64,000 nt of DNA, taken from positions 1,674,001 through 1,738,000 of the forward strand of contig NZ_AP026442.1 of assembly GCF_027923705.1 (NCBI RefSeq), written 5' to 3'. This DNA is from Cellulomonas sp. NTE-D12 (GTDB lineage Bacteria > Actinomycetota > Actinomycetes > Actinomycetales > Cellulomonadaceae). Shown in pieces: positions 1 to 7,566 of the stretch; the first letter of the stretch is position 1; each line of letters opens with the position of its first letter. Under the pieces are notes generated by a model. The model was not told the origin of the DNA. It saw only the letters and a program-made list of their open reading frames with translations, and searched no databases. The translations under genes were made by a program, and so were the position numbers.

Positions 1-443
1 GACGGCAGCACCTGAAGTCCCGAGATCAGCGGGCCCAGAGACACCCGCAACCAGCGCACCCGGGCGACCAGCAGCCCGACGGGGGTGGCGATAGCCACCG
101 CGACGACGAAACCGGCGAGGCCGCGTCCCAGGCTGGTCAGCAGGGCGGTCTGCGCGTCACCCGCGTGCCACAGGCCCAGGAGCGTGCCCGCGACGTCGGC
201 AGGTCTCGGCACCACGTACCGAGGCTTGAGCCCGAGCGCCACGAAGCCCTGCCAGCCGGCGAGGAGCAGCAGCAGCGCGAGGGCCGGCGGCCACGCCCCG
301 GTCAGCCGACGGCGGACGCGACCGGCGCGGTCCTGGTCCACCGTCTGCAGCGCGTCGAGCCCGGCCTCGAGCCGGCGGTCCACGTCGGAGGTCTCGGTGG
401 CTGGTGCGGGGAGCACCGTCCGGACGGTGCTGTCAGACGGCAT
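1..443 (-). CDS. ABC transporter permease, sulfonate/sulfate-ester type (partial)
   Basis: The reading frame starts at an ATG at 443 and runs off the left edge of the window, so only about the first 147 residues are present. The N-terminus is polar, then a hydrophobic segment follows (about residues 50-68, rich in Ala and Leu with GWQGFVALG), and another around residues 105-125. This matches the start of SsuC/TauC-type permeases, which form the membrane channel of aliphatic sulfonate importers. Its ATG overlaps the last 11 nt of the upstream ATPase gene, so the two are translationally coupled. The substrate is inferred from the neighbouring sulfur genes and not from the permease itself. The EAA loop lies outside the window. 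Confidence 0.85.
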   Translation of the reverse strand, partial: MPSDSTVRTVLPAPATETSDVDRRLEAGLDALQTVDQDRAGRVRRRLTGAWPPALALLLLLAGWQGFVALGLKPRYVVPRPADVAGTLLGLWHAGDAQTALLTSLGRGLAGFVVAVAIATPVGLLVARVRWLRVSLGPLISGLQVLP

Positions 444-1212
444 GGCGGCGGATCTCCTTGCGCAGGTGGTCGGTGATCTCGACCGCGAGGGCGGCGACCT
501 GGGGCGCCTCGATGCGCCGATGACCCTCGATGTCGACGGTCCACTCGCGCACGATGCGCCCGGGGCGGCTCGACATCAGCAGCACCCGCTGCCCGAGGCG
601 AACCGCCTCGCGGACGTTGTGGGTGACGAAGACGACCGTCCGGCCCGTCCGCTGCCAGATGCGCTCGAGCTCGTCGTGCAGCAGGTCGCGGGTGATCGCG
701 TCGAGTGCGGCGAACGGCTCGTCCATCAGCAGCACCGGGCGGTCCTGGGCCAGCGCCCGCGCCAGTGCGACCCGCTGGCGCATGCCCCCCGACAGCTCGT
801 GCACCCGCTTGGTGCCGGCACCGGCGAGGTGCACCAGCTCGAGCAGTTCCGCCGCGCGGGCCGACCGCTGGGCGGCGGGAACGCCGTTCAGCCGCAGGGC
901 GAGCTCGATGTTGCGGGTGGCGGTGAGCCACGGGAGCAGCGCGGGTTCCTGGAACATCAGGGCGGCGCTGCCACCCGGCACGTGCACCGTGCCGGCCGTC
1001 GGCCGCTCGAGGCCGGCGAGGATCGACAGCAGCGTCGACTTGCCGCAGCCCGAGGCCCCGAGCAGGCAGACGAACTCGCCCGGACGCAGGGTGAGGTCGA
1101 TACCGTCCAGCACGGGTGCGCCGTTCGCGGCGAACTGCTTGCTGACGCCCTCGACGCGAAGGGCGTCCGCACGGACGGGACGCGCGTCCTGGGAGGTGGC
1201 GGTCGAGGTCAT
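433..1212 (-). CDS. ABC transporter ATP-binding protein, SsuB/TauB-like
   Basis: This 259-residue protein is the ATPase of an importer. Visible motifs are Walker A GASGCGKST (residues 52-60), the signature LSGGMRQR near residue 145, and Walker B LLMDEP near residue 168. The length and the motif variants are typical of the nitrate/sulfonate/taurine subfamily (SsuB, TauB). It begins 3 nt after the stop of the binding-protein gene and overlaps the permease start by 11 nt, so it is the middle gene of a binding protein-ATPase-permease set. It would energise uptake of sulfonates or sulfate esters for the reductive pathway encoded upstream. The exact substrate cannot be read from sequence. Confidence 0.9.
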   Translation of the reverse strand: MTSTATSQDARPVRADALRVEGVSKQFAANGAPVLDGIDLTLRPGEFVCLLGASGCGKSTLLSILAGLERPTAGTVHVPGGSAALMFQEPALLPWLTATRNIELALRLNGVPAAQRSARAAELLELVHLAGAGTKRVHELSGGMRQRVALARALAQDRPVLLMDEPFAALDAITRDLLHDELERIWQRTGRTVVFVTHNVREAVRLGQRVLLMSSRPGRIVREWTVDIEGHRRIEAPQVAALAVEITDHLRKEIRRHAV

Positions 1213-1215
1213 GGG

Positions 1216-2343
1216 TCAGTCCTTCCCGAGGCCCGCGGCGGACACCGGTGCGGTGCCGGACTGCCTGCGCAGCTCGTTGAGCAGGCGCAGGTCGTAGATG
1301 CCGTCGATCGAGGCCGGGTGCGCGGTGCCTGCCGCGACGGCGTGCGCGAGCGACGTCTTGAGCGTCGCGGCGAGCGGATCGGTGGAGAAGGCGGTCTCGG
1401 CGAACGCGCGTGCCAGCACCTTGTCCGACAGGGGCTTGCCGCCGGTGGCGACGAGCTGGGCGTTGACGGCGCTGGCTGCGGAACCAGGGTTGGCGTGCAA
1501 CCAGTCGACCGAGTCCTGCAGGCCCTGCAGCAGCGCGCGGACCGTGTCCGGGTGGGCGGCCAGGTAGCGGCGCGACACGATGAGGTGCGTGGTGACGAAG
1601 CTGCCGCCCGGCCACAGGTCCTTCTCGTCGACCAGCACGTGGGCGCCGCCCTCGAGCACCAGCCGGGACGCCCACGGCTCCGGCAGCCACGCCCCGTCGA
1701 TCCGGTGGTCGGTGAACAGCTGGAACGTCTGCGCGTTGTCCGTGGGTGTGATCGTCACGTCTCCGCCGCCGCTGAGGGGGCTGCGGAGCCCCTGGTCGTG
1801 CAGCCAGGACCGCAGCGCGACGTCCTGCGTGCCGCCGAGCTGCGGCGTGGCGAGGTCGGTGCCCACCAGGTCGTGCGCCGAGGTGATCCCCGTGCGGACG
1901 ACCAGCTGGGCGCCTCCCGACGTGCTGCCGGCGACGATGCGCAGCGCGTCTCCGCCGGACTGGATGAAACCGTTGATCGCCGGGTTCGGCCCGACGAAGG
2001 CGGCGTCCACCGCGCCGGCGTTGAGCGCCTCGATCGCGGCGGGACCGGCGTTGAACACCTGGGTGGTCAGGGTCGGGGTGCCGGCTGCCTTCAGGCGGGC
2101 GGCGAACAGGCCGCGCCCGACGCCGACGAGCGCGGGGGCGTGGGTGACGTTGGCGAAGTAGCCGAGGCGCAGCTCGCCGACCGGGCCGGTCTGCGCCGGC
2201 GTCGCGGCGCCGACGGCGGGGCTGCAGGCGGCGAGCGTCGCGGCAACGACCGTGACGGCAGCACCGGTCAGGAGGCGGCGCAGCCGGGGCCGTGACGATC
2301 TGCGCTGCATCGCGCGCCCGGTGGGGACGGTGGTGCGGGACAT
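1216..2343 (-). CDS. ABC transporter substrate-binding lipoprotein, SsuA/TauA-like
   Basis: A 375-residue secreted lipoprotein. A basic N-terminus (RRSSRPRLRR) leads into a hydrophobic stretch and a lipobox TLAAC with the lipidated cysteine at residue 40. The rest resembles periplasmic sulfonate/nitrate/taurine binding proteins: LGYFANVTHAPALVG near the start of the mature part, and AFVGPNPAINGF, GAWLPEPWA further on. It should capture the substrate outside the membrane and pass it to the downstream permease and ATPase. The start at 2343 has a GAGAGG ribosome-binding site just upstream; a second Met at residue 12 is possible. It lies 60 bp after cysN in the same direction, consistent with one long sulfur operon. 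Confidence 0.88.
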   Translation of the reverse strand: MSRTTVPTGRAMQRRSSRPRLRRLLTGAAVTVVAATLAACSPAVGAATPAQTGPVGELRLGYFANVTHAPALVGVGRGLFAARLKAAGTPTLTTQVFNAGPAAIEALNAGAVDAAFVGPNPAINGFIQSGGDALRIVAGSTSGGAQLVVRTGITSAHDLVGTDLATPQLGGTQDVALRSWLHDQGLRSPLSGGGDVTITPTDNAQTFQLFTDHRIDGAWLPEPWASRLVLEGGAHVLVDEKDLWPGGSFVTTHLIVSRRYLAAHPDTVRALLQGLQDSVDWLHANPGSAASAVNAQLVATGGKPLSDKVLARAFAETAFSTDPLAATLKTSLAHAVAAGTAHPASIDGIYDLRLLNELRRQSGTAPVSAAGLGKD

Positions 2344-2403
2344 GGAGGTGCCTCTCGGTGGGTGTGCTCGGGCAGCAGGGACCCGCCTCAGATCGCGTCC
2401 GGA

Positions 2404-3711
2404 TCAGATCGCGTACTGGACGGGCCGTGCGCCCGGACACCGCGCCGCGCTCAGCGGGTCACCGACCATCCCGGCGGCGAGCGTCATGCCGTCGTGCGCG
2501 TCGACCAGCAGGAACGCCCCCGTGCGGCGCGCCACGACGTACTCCTCGGCGGCGACCGGCGAGGCGAGGCGCAGCCGCACCTGGCCGATGTCGTTCAGCT
2601 CCAGCGAATCGGCCGGCTCGACCTGCGCGGTGTCGAGGTCGAGTCGTCCGTCCACCTCGCGCACCACGGCCTGCACGGTTCTGGTGGTGTGCTTGACCAG
2701 CACGCGCGCACCCGGCCGGAGCGGCCGGTCCGACAGCCAGCAGACGGTCGCCTGCAGGTCCTGCGTCGTGGTCGGTGCGTCCACCGCGGCGGCGAGCAGG
2801 TCACCGCGGGCGATGTCGAGGTCGTCTGCCAGGCGCAGCGTGACCGACTGAGGCGCGAAGGCGACCTCGAGGGGACCGTCCGCGGTGTCGATGCCCTGCA
2901 CGGTGCTGGTGCGACCGGACGGCAGCGCGACGACGGGGTCGCCGACCGCCACCACGCCGGCGGCGATCTGACCGGCGTACCCGCGGTAGTCCCGCAGCAG
3001 GGGGTCGCGCGCCGCGTCCTGCGGGCGCAGCACCACCTGGACGGGGAAGCGGAAGGCCTCCGTCACCGGATCGACGCCGGCAGGCAGCTCCTCGAGCAGC
3101 TCGAGCAGGCTCGGTCCGGTGTACCAGGGGGTGCGCGCCGACCGGTCGACGACGTTGTCGCCGTCCAGGGCGGACACCGGCAGGGTGCGGACGTCGTCGA
3201 GGCCGAGATCGGCCGCGGCGGCCTGCACCTGCGCCGAGACGTCGGCGAACACCGCCTCGTCGAAGCCGACCAGGTCGATCTTGTTCACCGCGACGACGAC
3301 GTGCGGCACCCTCAGCAGGGACGCGACGGCGAGGTGCCGGCGGGTCTGCTCGAGCAGGCCCTTGCGGGCGTCGACGAGCAGGACGACGACGTCGGCCGTG
3401 CTCGCACCCGTGACCGTGTTGCGGGTGTACTGCACGTGACCCGGGCAGTCGGCCAGGATGAACGACCGGCGGGCGGTGGCGAAGTAGCGGTACGCCACGT
3501 CGATGGTGATGCCCTGCTCGCGCTCGGCACGCAGGCCGTCGGTCAGCAGCGCGAGGTCGGTCGCCTCGAGCCCGCGGTCGCGGCTGACGCGTGCGACGGC
3601 GTCGAGCTGGTCGGTCAGCACGGACTTGGAGTCGTAGAGCAGCCGGCCGACCAGGGTCGACTTGCCGTCGTCCACGGATCCGGCGGTGGCCAGGCGCAGC
3701 AGCGTCGCCAT
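2404..3711 (-). CDS. cysN: Sulfate adenylyltransferase GTPase subunit (CysN)
   Basis: The 435-residue GTPase subunit of ATP sulfurylase, which drives formation of adenylyl sulfate (APS) from ATP and sulfate. Translation-factor-type GTPase motifs are visible: G1 GSVDDGKST (residues 11-19), EREQGITIDVAYRYF (switch), DCPGH and NKIDL. The start was set at the ATG at 3711 because it overlaps the cysD stop (TGATG) and places the GTPase motif at the family position; a longer open frame upstream is only the shadow of cysD. There is no fused APS kinase (CysC) domain, which fits direct APS reduction by the neighbouring CysH. Confidence 0.95.
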   Translation of the reverse strand: MATLLRLATAGSVDDGKSTLVGRLLYDSKSVLTDQLDAVARVSRDRGLEATDLALLTDGLRAEREQGITIDVAYRYFATARRSFILADCPGHVQYTRNTVTGASTADVVVLLVDARKGLLEQTRRHLAVASLLRVPHVVVAVNKIDLVGFDEAVFADVSAQVQAAAADLGLDDVRTLPVSALDGDNVVDRSARTPWYTGPSLLELLEELPAGVDPVTEAFRFPVQVVLRPQDAARDPLLRDYRGYAGQIAAGVVAVGDPVVALPSGRTSTVQGIDTADGPLEVAFAPQSVTLRLADDLDIARGDLLAAAVDAPTTTQDLQATVCWLSDRPLRPGARVLVKHTTRTVQAVVREVDGRLDLDTAQVEPADSLELNDIGQVRLRLASPVAAEEYVVARRTGAFLLVDAHDGMTLAAGMVGDPLSAARCPGARPVQYAI

Positions 3712-4673
3712 CAGAAGTACCCCTCCTTCTTGCGATCCTCCATGGCGGCCTCCGACAGGCGGTCGTCGGCGCGGGTCGCGCCTCGTTCGGTCAGCCGCGT
3801 GGCGGCGACCTCGTCGACCACGTCCTGCACGTCGGTCGCGTCGCTCTCCACCGCGCCGGTGCAGGACATGTCGCCGACGGTCCGGTAGCGGACCCTCCGG
3901 ACGGTGACGGGCTCGTCCTCCCGGGGCTGGGTGTGCGGACCGACGGCGATCCACATGCCGTCGCGCCGGAACACCTCGCGGTCGTGCGCGTAGTACAGGG
4001 CCGGTAGCTCGATGCGCTCGGCCGCGATGTAGCGCCAGATGTCCAGCTCGGTCCAGTTGCTGAGCGGGAACACCCGGACGTGCTCACCGGGTGCGTGGCG
4101 GCCGTTGTACAGGTTCCACAGCTCGGGTCGCTGGTTGCGCGGGTCCCACTGGCCGAACTCGTCCCGGAGGCTGTAGATCCGCTCCTTGGCCCGTGCCTTC
4201 TCCTCGTCCCGCCGGCCGCCGCCGAAGACGGCGTCGAATCGGTGGTCGCGGATCGCGTCGAGCAAGGGGAGCGTCTGCAGCGGGTTGCGGGTGCCGTCGG
4301 TGCGCTCCCGCAGCCGGCCGTCGTCCAGGTAGTCCTGCACCCGGGCGACCTCCAGACGCAGGCCGAGGCGGTCGACCGTCGCTTCCCGGTACGCCAGCAC
4401 CTCGGGGAAGTTGTGCCCGGTGTCCACGTGCAGCACGGGGAACGGCACGGGTGCCGGCCAGAACGCCTTCAGCGCCAGGTGCAGCATCACCACGGAGTCC
4501 TTGCCGCCGCTGAACAGCAGCACGGGGCGCTCGAACTCGGCGGCGACCTCGCGGAAGATGTGGACCGACTCGCTCTCGAGGGTCTGCAGCTGGGTCAGCC
4601 GGCGCGGCGGCAGCGCCTGCTCGCCGGTCCGGCGGCCGGCCGGTGCGGCCGTGGCCGTGGTCGTGGTGCTCAT
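3711..4673 (-). CDS. cysD: Sulfate adenylyltransferase subunit 2 (CysD)
   Basis: A 320-residue catalytic subunit of ATP sulfurylase, forming APS together with CysN. The PP-loop motif SGGKDS lies at residues 55-60, followed by the family features HVDTGHNFPEV, FGGGRRDEEKARAKER and RVFPLSNWTELDIWRYI, and the C-terminal KKEGYF. The ATG at 4673 overlaps the cysH stop (ATGA), and the cysD stop overlaps the cysN start, so cysH-cysD-cysN are translationally coupled. Its length and complete motif set suggest it is functional. It acts in the cytoplasm as the first committed step of sulfate assimilation. Confidence 0.96.
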   Translation of the reverse strand: MSTTTTATAAPAGRRTGEQALPPRRLTQLQTLESESVHIFREVAAEFERPVLLFSGGKDSVVMLHLALKAFWPAPVPFPVLHVDTGHNFPEVLAYREATVDRLGLRLEVARVQDYLDDGRLRERTDGTRNPLQTLPLLDAIRDHRFDAVFGGGRRDEEKARAKERIYSLRDEFGQWDPRNQRPELWNLYNGRHAPGEHVRVFPLSNWTELDIWRYIAAERIELPALYYAHDREVFRRDGMWIAVGPHTQPREDEPVTVRRVRYRTVGDMSCTGAVESDATDVQDVVDEVAATRLTERGATRADDRLSEAAMEDRKKEGYF

Positions 4674-5383
4674 CGGTGGATCCCGCATTCGGTCTTGGCG
4701 AGGCCGGCCCAGCGGCCGGATCGGGGGTCGTCGCCCGGGGCGACCCGGGCGGTGCACGGCTGGCAGCCGATCGACGGGTAGCCGTCGCTCAGCAGGGGGT
4801 TGAGGGGCACCTCGTTGGCCCACGCGTAGGTCAGGAGCTCGTCGAACGTCCAGGCCGCCAGGGGGTTGATCTTCACCAGCCCGTGTGCGGCGTCCCAGGC
4901 GACGATCGGCGTGCTCGTCCTGGTCGGGGCCTCCTCGCGGCGCACGCCGGTCACCCAGGCCTCGTAACCGGCGAGCTGCTCGGCGAGCGGCTCCATCTTG
5001 CGCAGCCGGCAGCACGCCGCCGGGTCCCGGGCGAACAGGTCCTTGCCGTGCGCGGCGTCCTGCTCCGCGACGGTCTGCCTGGGCAGCACGTCGATGACGC
5101 GCACCGGCAGCCGTTCGGCCACCACCTGCCGCGTCTGCAGGGTCTCGGGGAAGTGGTAGCCGGTCTCGAGGAACAGCACGTCCACGCCCGGCGCCGCCTG
5201 TGCGACCAGGTGGGGGAGGACGGCGTCGGCCATCGAGCACGCCACCGCGAGCAGCGGGCCGAACTCCTGCGCGGCCCAGGCGGCGACCTCCGTGGCGGGC
5301 GCCTCGGCCAGCCGGGGCGCGGCCTCCTCGACCACCGCGCGGAGCTCGTCGTCGGTGCGGCGGGTGCGGGTCGGTGCGGTCAC
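4670..5383 (-). CDS. cysH: Adenylyl-sulfate (APS/PAPS) reductase CysH
   Basis: A 237-residue PP-loop reductase converting activated sulfate to sulfite with thioredoxin. Two cysteine pairs typical of 4Fe-4S APS reductases are present: AACCRLRK and GCQPC. The C-terminal ECGIHR carries the catalytic cysteine. These pairs, plus absence of an APS kinase in the operon, favour APS over PAPS as substrate (inference). The start was set at a GTG at 5383 because it overlaps the stop of the sulfite reductase gene (GTGA) and gives the usual length. Other landmarks are CSMADAVL (modified PP-loop), FLETGYHFPET and WVTGVRREEA. Confidence 0.94.
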   Translation of the reverse strand: MTAPTRTRRTDDELRAVVEEAAPRLAEAPATEVAAWAAQEFGPLLAVACSMADAVLPHLVAQAAPGVDVLFLETGYHFPETLQTRQVVAERLPVRVIDVLPRQTVAEQDAAHGKDLFARDPAACCRLRKMEPLAEQLAGYEAWVTGVRREEAPTRTSTPIVAWDAAHGLVKINPLAAWTFDELLTYAWANEVPLNPLLSDGYPSIGCQPCTARVAPGDDPRSGRWAGLAKTECGIHR

Positions 5384-7113
5384 TGCAGTGCCTCCTCGTC
5401 GGCGCGGTGGGCCCACTCCGCGAAGGTCTCGGGCCGGTCGGGACCCTCGGTGCGGTCGGCGACGTACCGCCGGACCACGCGCTCGACGTACTCGGCGACA
5501 CCGTCGACGGTCACCTTGAGGCCCCGCACGGTGCGGCCGAGCCCCGGCTCCTCGCGGTCCGCGGACGCCAGGCCGCCCCCGAGGTGAACCTGGTAGCCGG
5601 GCACCTGCCGGCCCTCCTCGTCCTGCACCAGCTGACCCTTCAGGCCGATGTCGGCGGTCTGGATCCGGGCGCAGGAGTTCGGGCAGCCGTTGATGTGCAG
5701 GGCGATCGGGGTCAGGGCGTCGAGGTCCCCGAGCCGTTCCTCGAGCGAGTCGACGACGCGCACGGCCGCCGCCTTGGTCTCGACGATCGCCAGCTTGCAG
5801 AACTCGATGCCCGTGCACGCGATGGTCGACCGGCGGAACGGGCTCGGCTCCGCCTCGAGGCCGTTGGCGCGCAGCCCGTCGACCACGGTGCCGACGTGCT
5901 CGGCCGGCACGTCCAGCACCAGGAGCTTCTGGAAGGGCGTCAGGCGCAAGCGGGTCGAGCCGACGCTCTCCGCCAGGTCGGCGATCGCCAGCAGGGACGG
6001 CCCGGAGACGCGGCCGACGTACGGCGCCGCGCCGACGTAGAACCGCCCGTCCTTCTGCTCGTGGACGCCCACGTGGTCCCCGGACCGGGTCGGCGGAGGG
6101 GCGGGCGGACCGTCGGGCAGGGCGTACCCGAGGAACTCGTCCTGCAGGACCTGGCGGAAGCGCTCGGGCCCCCAGTCCGCGAGCAGGAACTTCAGCCGCG
6201 CCCGGTTGCGCAGGCGCCGGTAGCCGTAGTCCCGGAACAGGCGGGTGACGGCGAGCCACACCTCGGGCACGCGCTCCTCGCTGACGAACGCGCCGAGCCG
6301 TTCGCCGAGCCGCGGCGCGACGCTCAGGCCGCCGCCGACCCACAGGTCGAAGCCAGGCCCGAGTTCGGGGTGCACCACGCCGACGAACGCGACGTCGTTG
6401 ATCTCGTGCACCACGTCCTGGCTCGGGTGGCCGGTGAGCGCCGTCTTGTACTTGCGCGGCAGGTTCGACAGCTCCGGGTCGCCGATGTATCGGCGGACGA
6501 TCTCGTTGATCGCCCAGGTCGGGTCGATGATCTCGTCGGCCGCGATGCCGGCGACGGGGCTGCCGAGGATCACGCGCGGCACGTCGCCGCAGGCCTCGGT
6601 GGTGCTCAGCCCGACCGCCTCGAGGCGGCGCCAGATCTCGGGGACGTCCTCGATCTGCACCCAGTGCAGCTGGATGTTGTGCCGGTCGGTGATGTCGGCC
6701 GTGCCGCGTGCGAACTCGGTGGAGATGCGGCCGACCGTCCGCAGCTGCTCGGTGGTGAGCGCCCCGCCGTCGACCCGCACCCGCAGCATGAAGTAGCGGT
6801 CCTCGAGCTCCTGCGGTTCCAGCGTCGCGGTGCGGCCGCCGTCGATGCCCGGCTTGCGCTGCGTGTACAGCCCCCACCAGCGGAAACGCCCGTGCAGGTC
6901 GTCGTCGGCGATCGAGTCGAAGCCCTGCTGCGCGTAGACCTGCTCGATCCGCTCCCGGACGTTGAGGCCGTTGTCCTGCGCTTTCATCGCCTCGTTGCCG
7001 TTGAGCGGCTCGCGGCCGTCGACCGCCCACTGCCCGTTGGGCTTGGACGACTGGTGGGCCGGACGAGCGGTGCGGGGTGCTCGGACGGTGCTGGTGGGGG
7101 ACGAGGTGGACAT
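5380..7113 (-). CDS. sir: Ferredoxin-dependent sulfite (nitrite/sulfite) reductase
   Basis: A 577-residue siroheme/4Fe-4S enzyme reducing sulfite to sulfide with six electrons. The cluster and siroheme ligands are visible as CTGIEFC (about residues 433-439) and NGCPNSC (about 477-481). The repeated half-domain structure of the family is evident, including RHNIQLHWVQIEDVP and LTGHPSQD. Sequence alone does not fully separate nitrite from sulfite reductases of this type, but first place in a cysHDN operon supports sulfite. The ATG at 7113 has an AGGAG ribosome-binding site 7 nt upstream. A 168-nt leader separates it from the cysteine-rich mini-ORF at 7282-7407, suggesting attenuation control. 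Confidence 0.93.
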   Translation of the reverse strand: MSTSSPTSTVRAPRTARPAHQSSKPNGQWAVDGREPLNGNEAMKAQDNGLNVRERIEQVYAQQGFDSIADDDLHGRFRWWGLYTQRKPGIDGGRTATLEPQELEDRYFMLRVRVDGGALTTEQLRTVGRISTEFARGTADITDRHNIQLHWVQIEDVPEIWRRLEAVGLSTTEACGDVPRVILGSPVAGIAADEIIDPTWAINEIVRRYIGDPELSNLPRKYKTALTGHPSQDVVHEINDVAFVGVVHPELGPGFDLWVGGGLSVAPRLGERLGAFVSEERVPEVWLAVTRLFRDYGYRRLRNRARLKFLLADWGPERFRQVLQDEFLGYALPDGPPAPPPTRSGDHVGVHEQKDGRFYVGAAPYVGRVSGPSLLAIADLAESVGSTRLRLTPFQKLLVLDVPAEHVGTVVDGLRANGLEAEPSPFRRSTIACTGIEFCKLAIVETKAAAVRVVDSLEERLGDLDALTPIALHINGCPNSCARIQTADIGLKGQLVQDEEGRQVPGYQVHLGGGLASADREEPGLGRTVRGLKVTVDGVAEYVERVVRRYVADRTEGPDRPETFAEWAHRADEEALQ

Positions 7114-7281
7114 GGATCTCCTCGGGTGACGAGCGGGTCAGCGCGCACGTGGCCCGTCCACCGGATCGGGGGCGAGCGTGCGGGTGCAGCCGGCGAGGGG
7201 CTGGTGCGGCGCAGCGGCAGGCGCACGACGGCGCTGCGGTCCTGGCCGAGGACGCGGACGAGGGGCCGCGTCAGGGGGTGG

Positions 7282-7407
7282 TCAGCGACAGAGCTGACAC
7301 GAGCGCCGAGGAGCGCAGACAGCGCGGCCCGGCGCCGGTCGACAGCACGCCGTGGGCACGAAGGTGCTCACGGCGGCGGCGCGGGACGCGCTGGGTCGAC
7401 CGGTCAT
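7282..7407 (-). CDS. Cysteine-rich leader peptide of the sulfur operon (41 aa)
   Basis: A 41-codon ORF with cysteines at residues 21, 22, 31, 37 and 40, ending RRSCQLCR followed by TGA. Its ATG lies 6 nt after a good -10 hexamer (TAGCCT), so the transcript would start at or next to the A of the ATG and be leaderless. It precedes the sulfite reductase start by 168 nt in the same direction. In mycobacteria, short leaderless ORFs encoding cysteine runs act as cysteine-responsive attenuators of sulfur operons. This ORF has the position and composition for such a role, although its cysteines are clustered and not consecutive. The terminator/antiterminator pair was not established by eye. Confidence 0.6.
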   Translation of the reverse strand: MTGRPSASRAAAVSTFVPTACCRPAPGRAVCAPRRSCQLCR

Positions 7408-7413
7408 GGGCCG

Positions 7414-7443
7414 AGGCTAGGAGCGGTGTCCACGATGTGTCCA
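7414..7443 (-). promoter_or_regulatory. Predicted promoter of the sulfur assimilation operon
   Basis: Reading leftward, a -35-like TGGACA (7443-7438) is followed by an 18-nt spacer and a -10-like TAGCCT (7419-7414). The predicted start point coincides with the ATG at 7407. The sequence TGTCCA occurs twice as a direct repeat 5 bp apart (7428-7443 on the plus strand), one copy being the -35 box, so it could also be an operator half-site array. Confidence 0.55.
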
Positions 7444-7566
7444 TGAGTGCCCACGGAGTGGGACGTTCCGCGCGTGCGGCCGAGCTTCGCGGCGCGGCCC
7501 GCGGGACACAGGGAGGGGACCGCGTCCGCACAGGCGGGCTCCAGGACCCCGTGCGAGGGTGCCTCG

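Noticed and set aside
85..2295. A 736-codon open frame on the plus strand
   Set aside because: It runs antisense through the importer and its translation is Arg/Gly/Ala-rich; the minus-strand genes have motifs and coupling.
7113..7281. SAM-type riboswitch before sir
   Set aside because: I could not find the conserved stems or core; the cysteine-rich mini-ORF explains the leader better.
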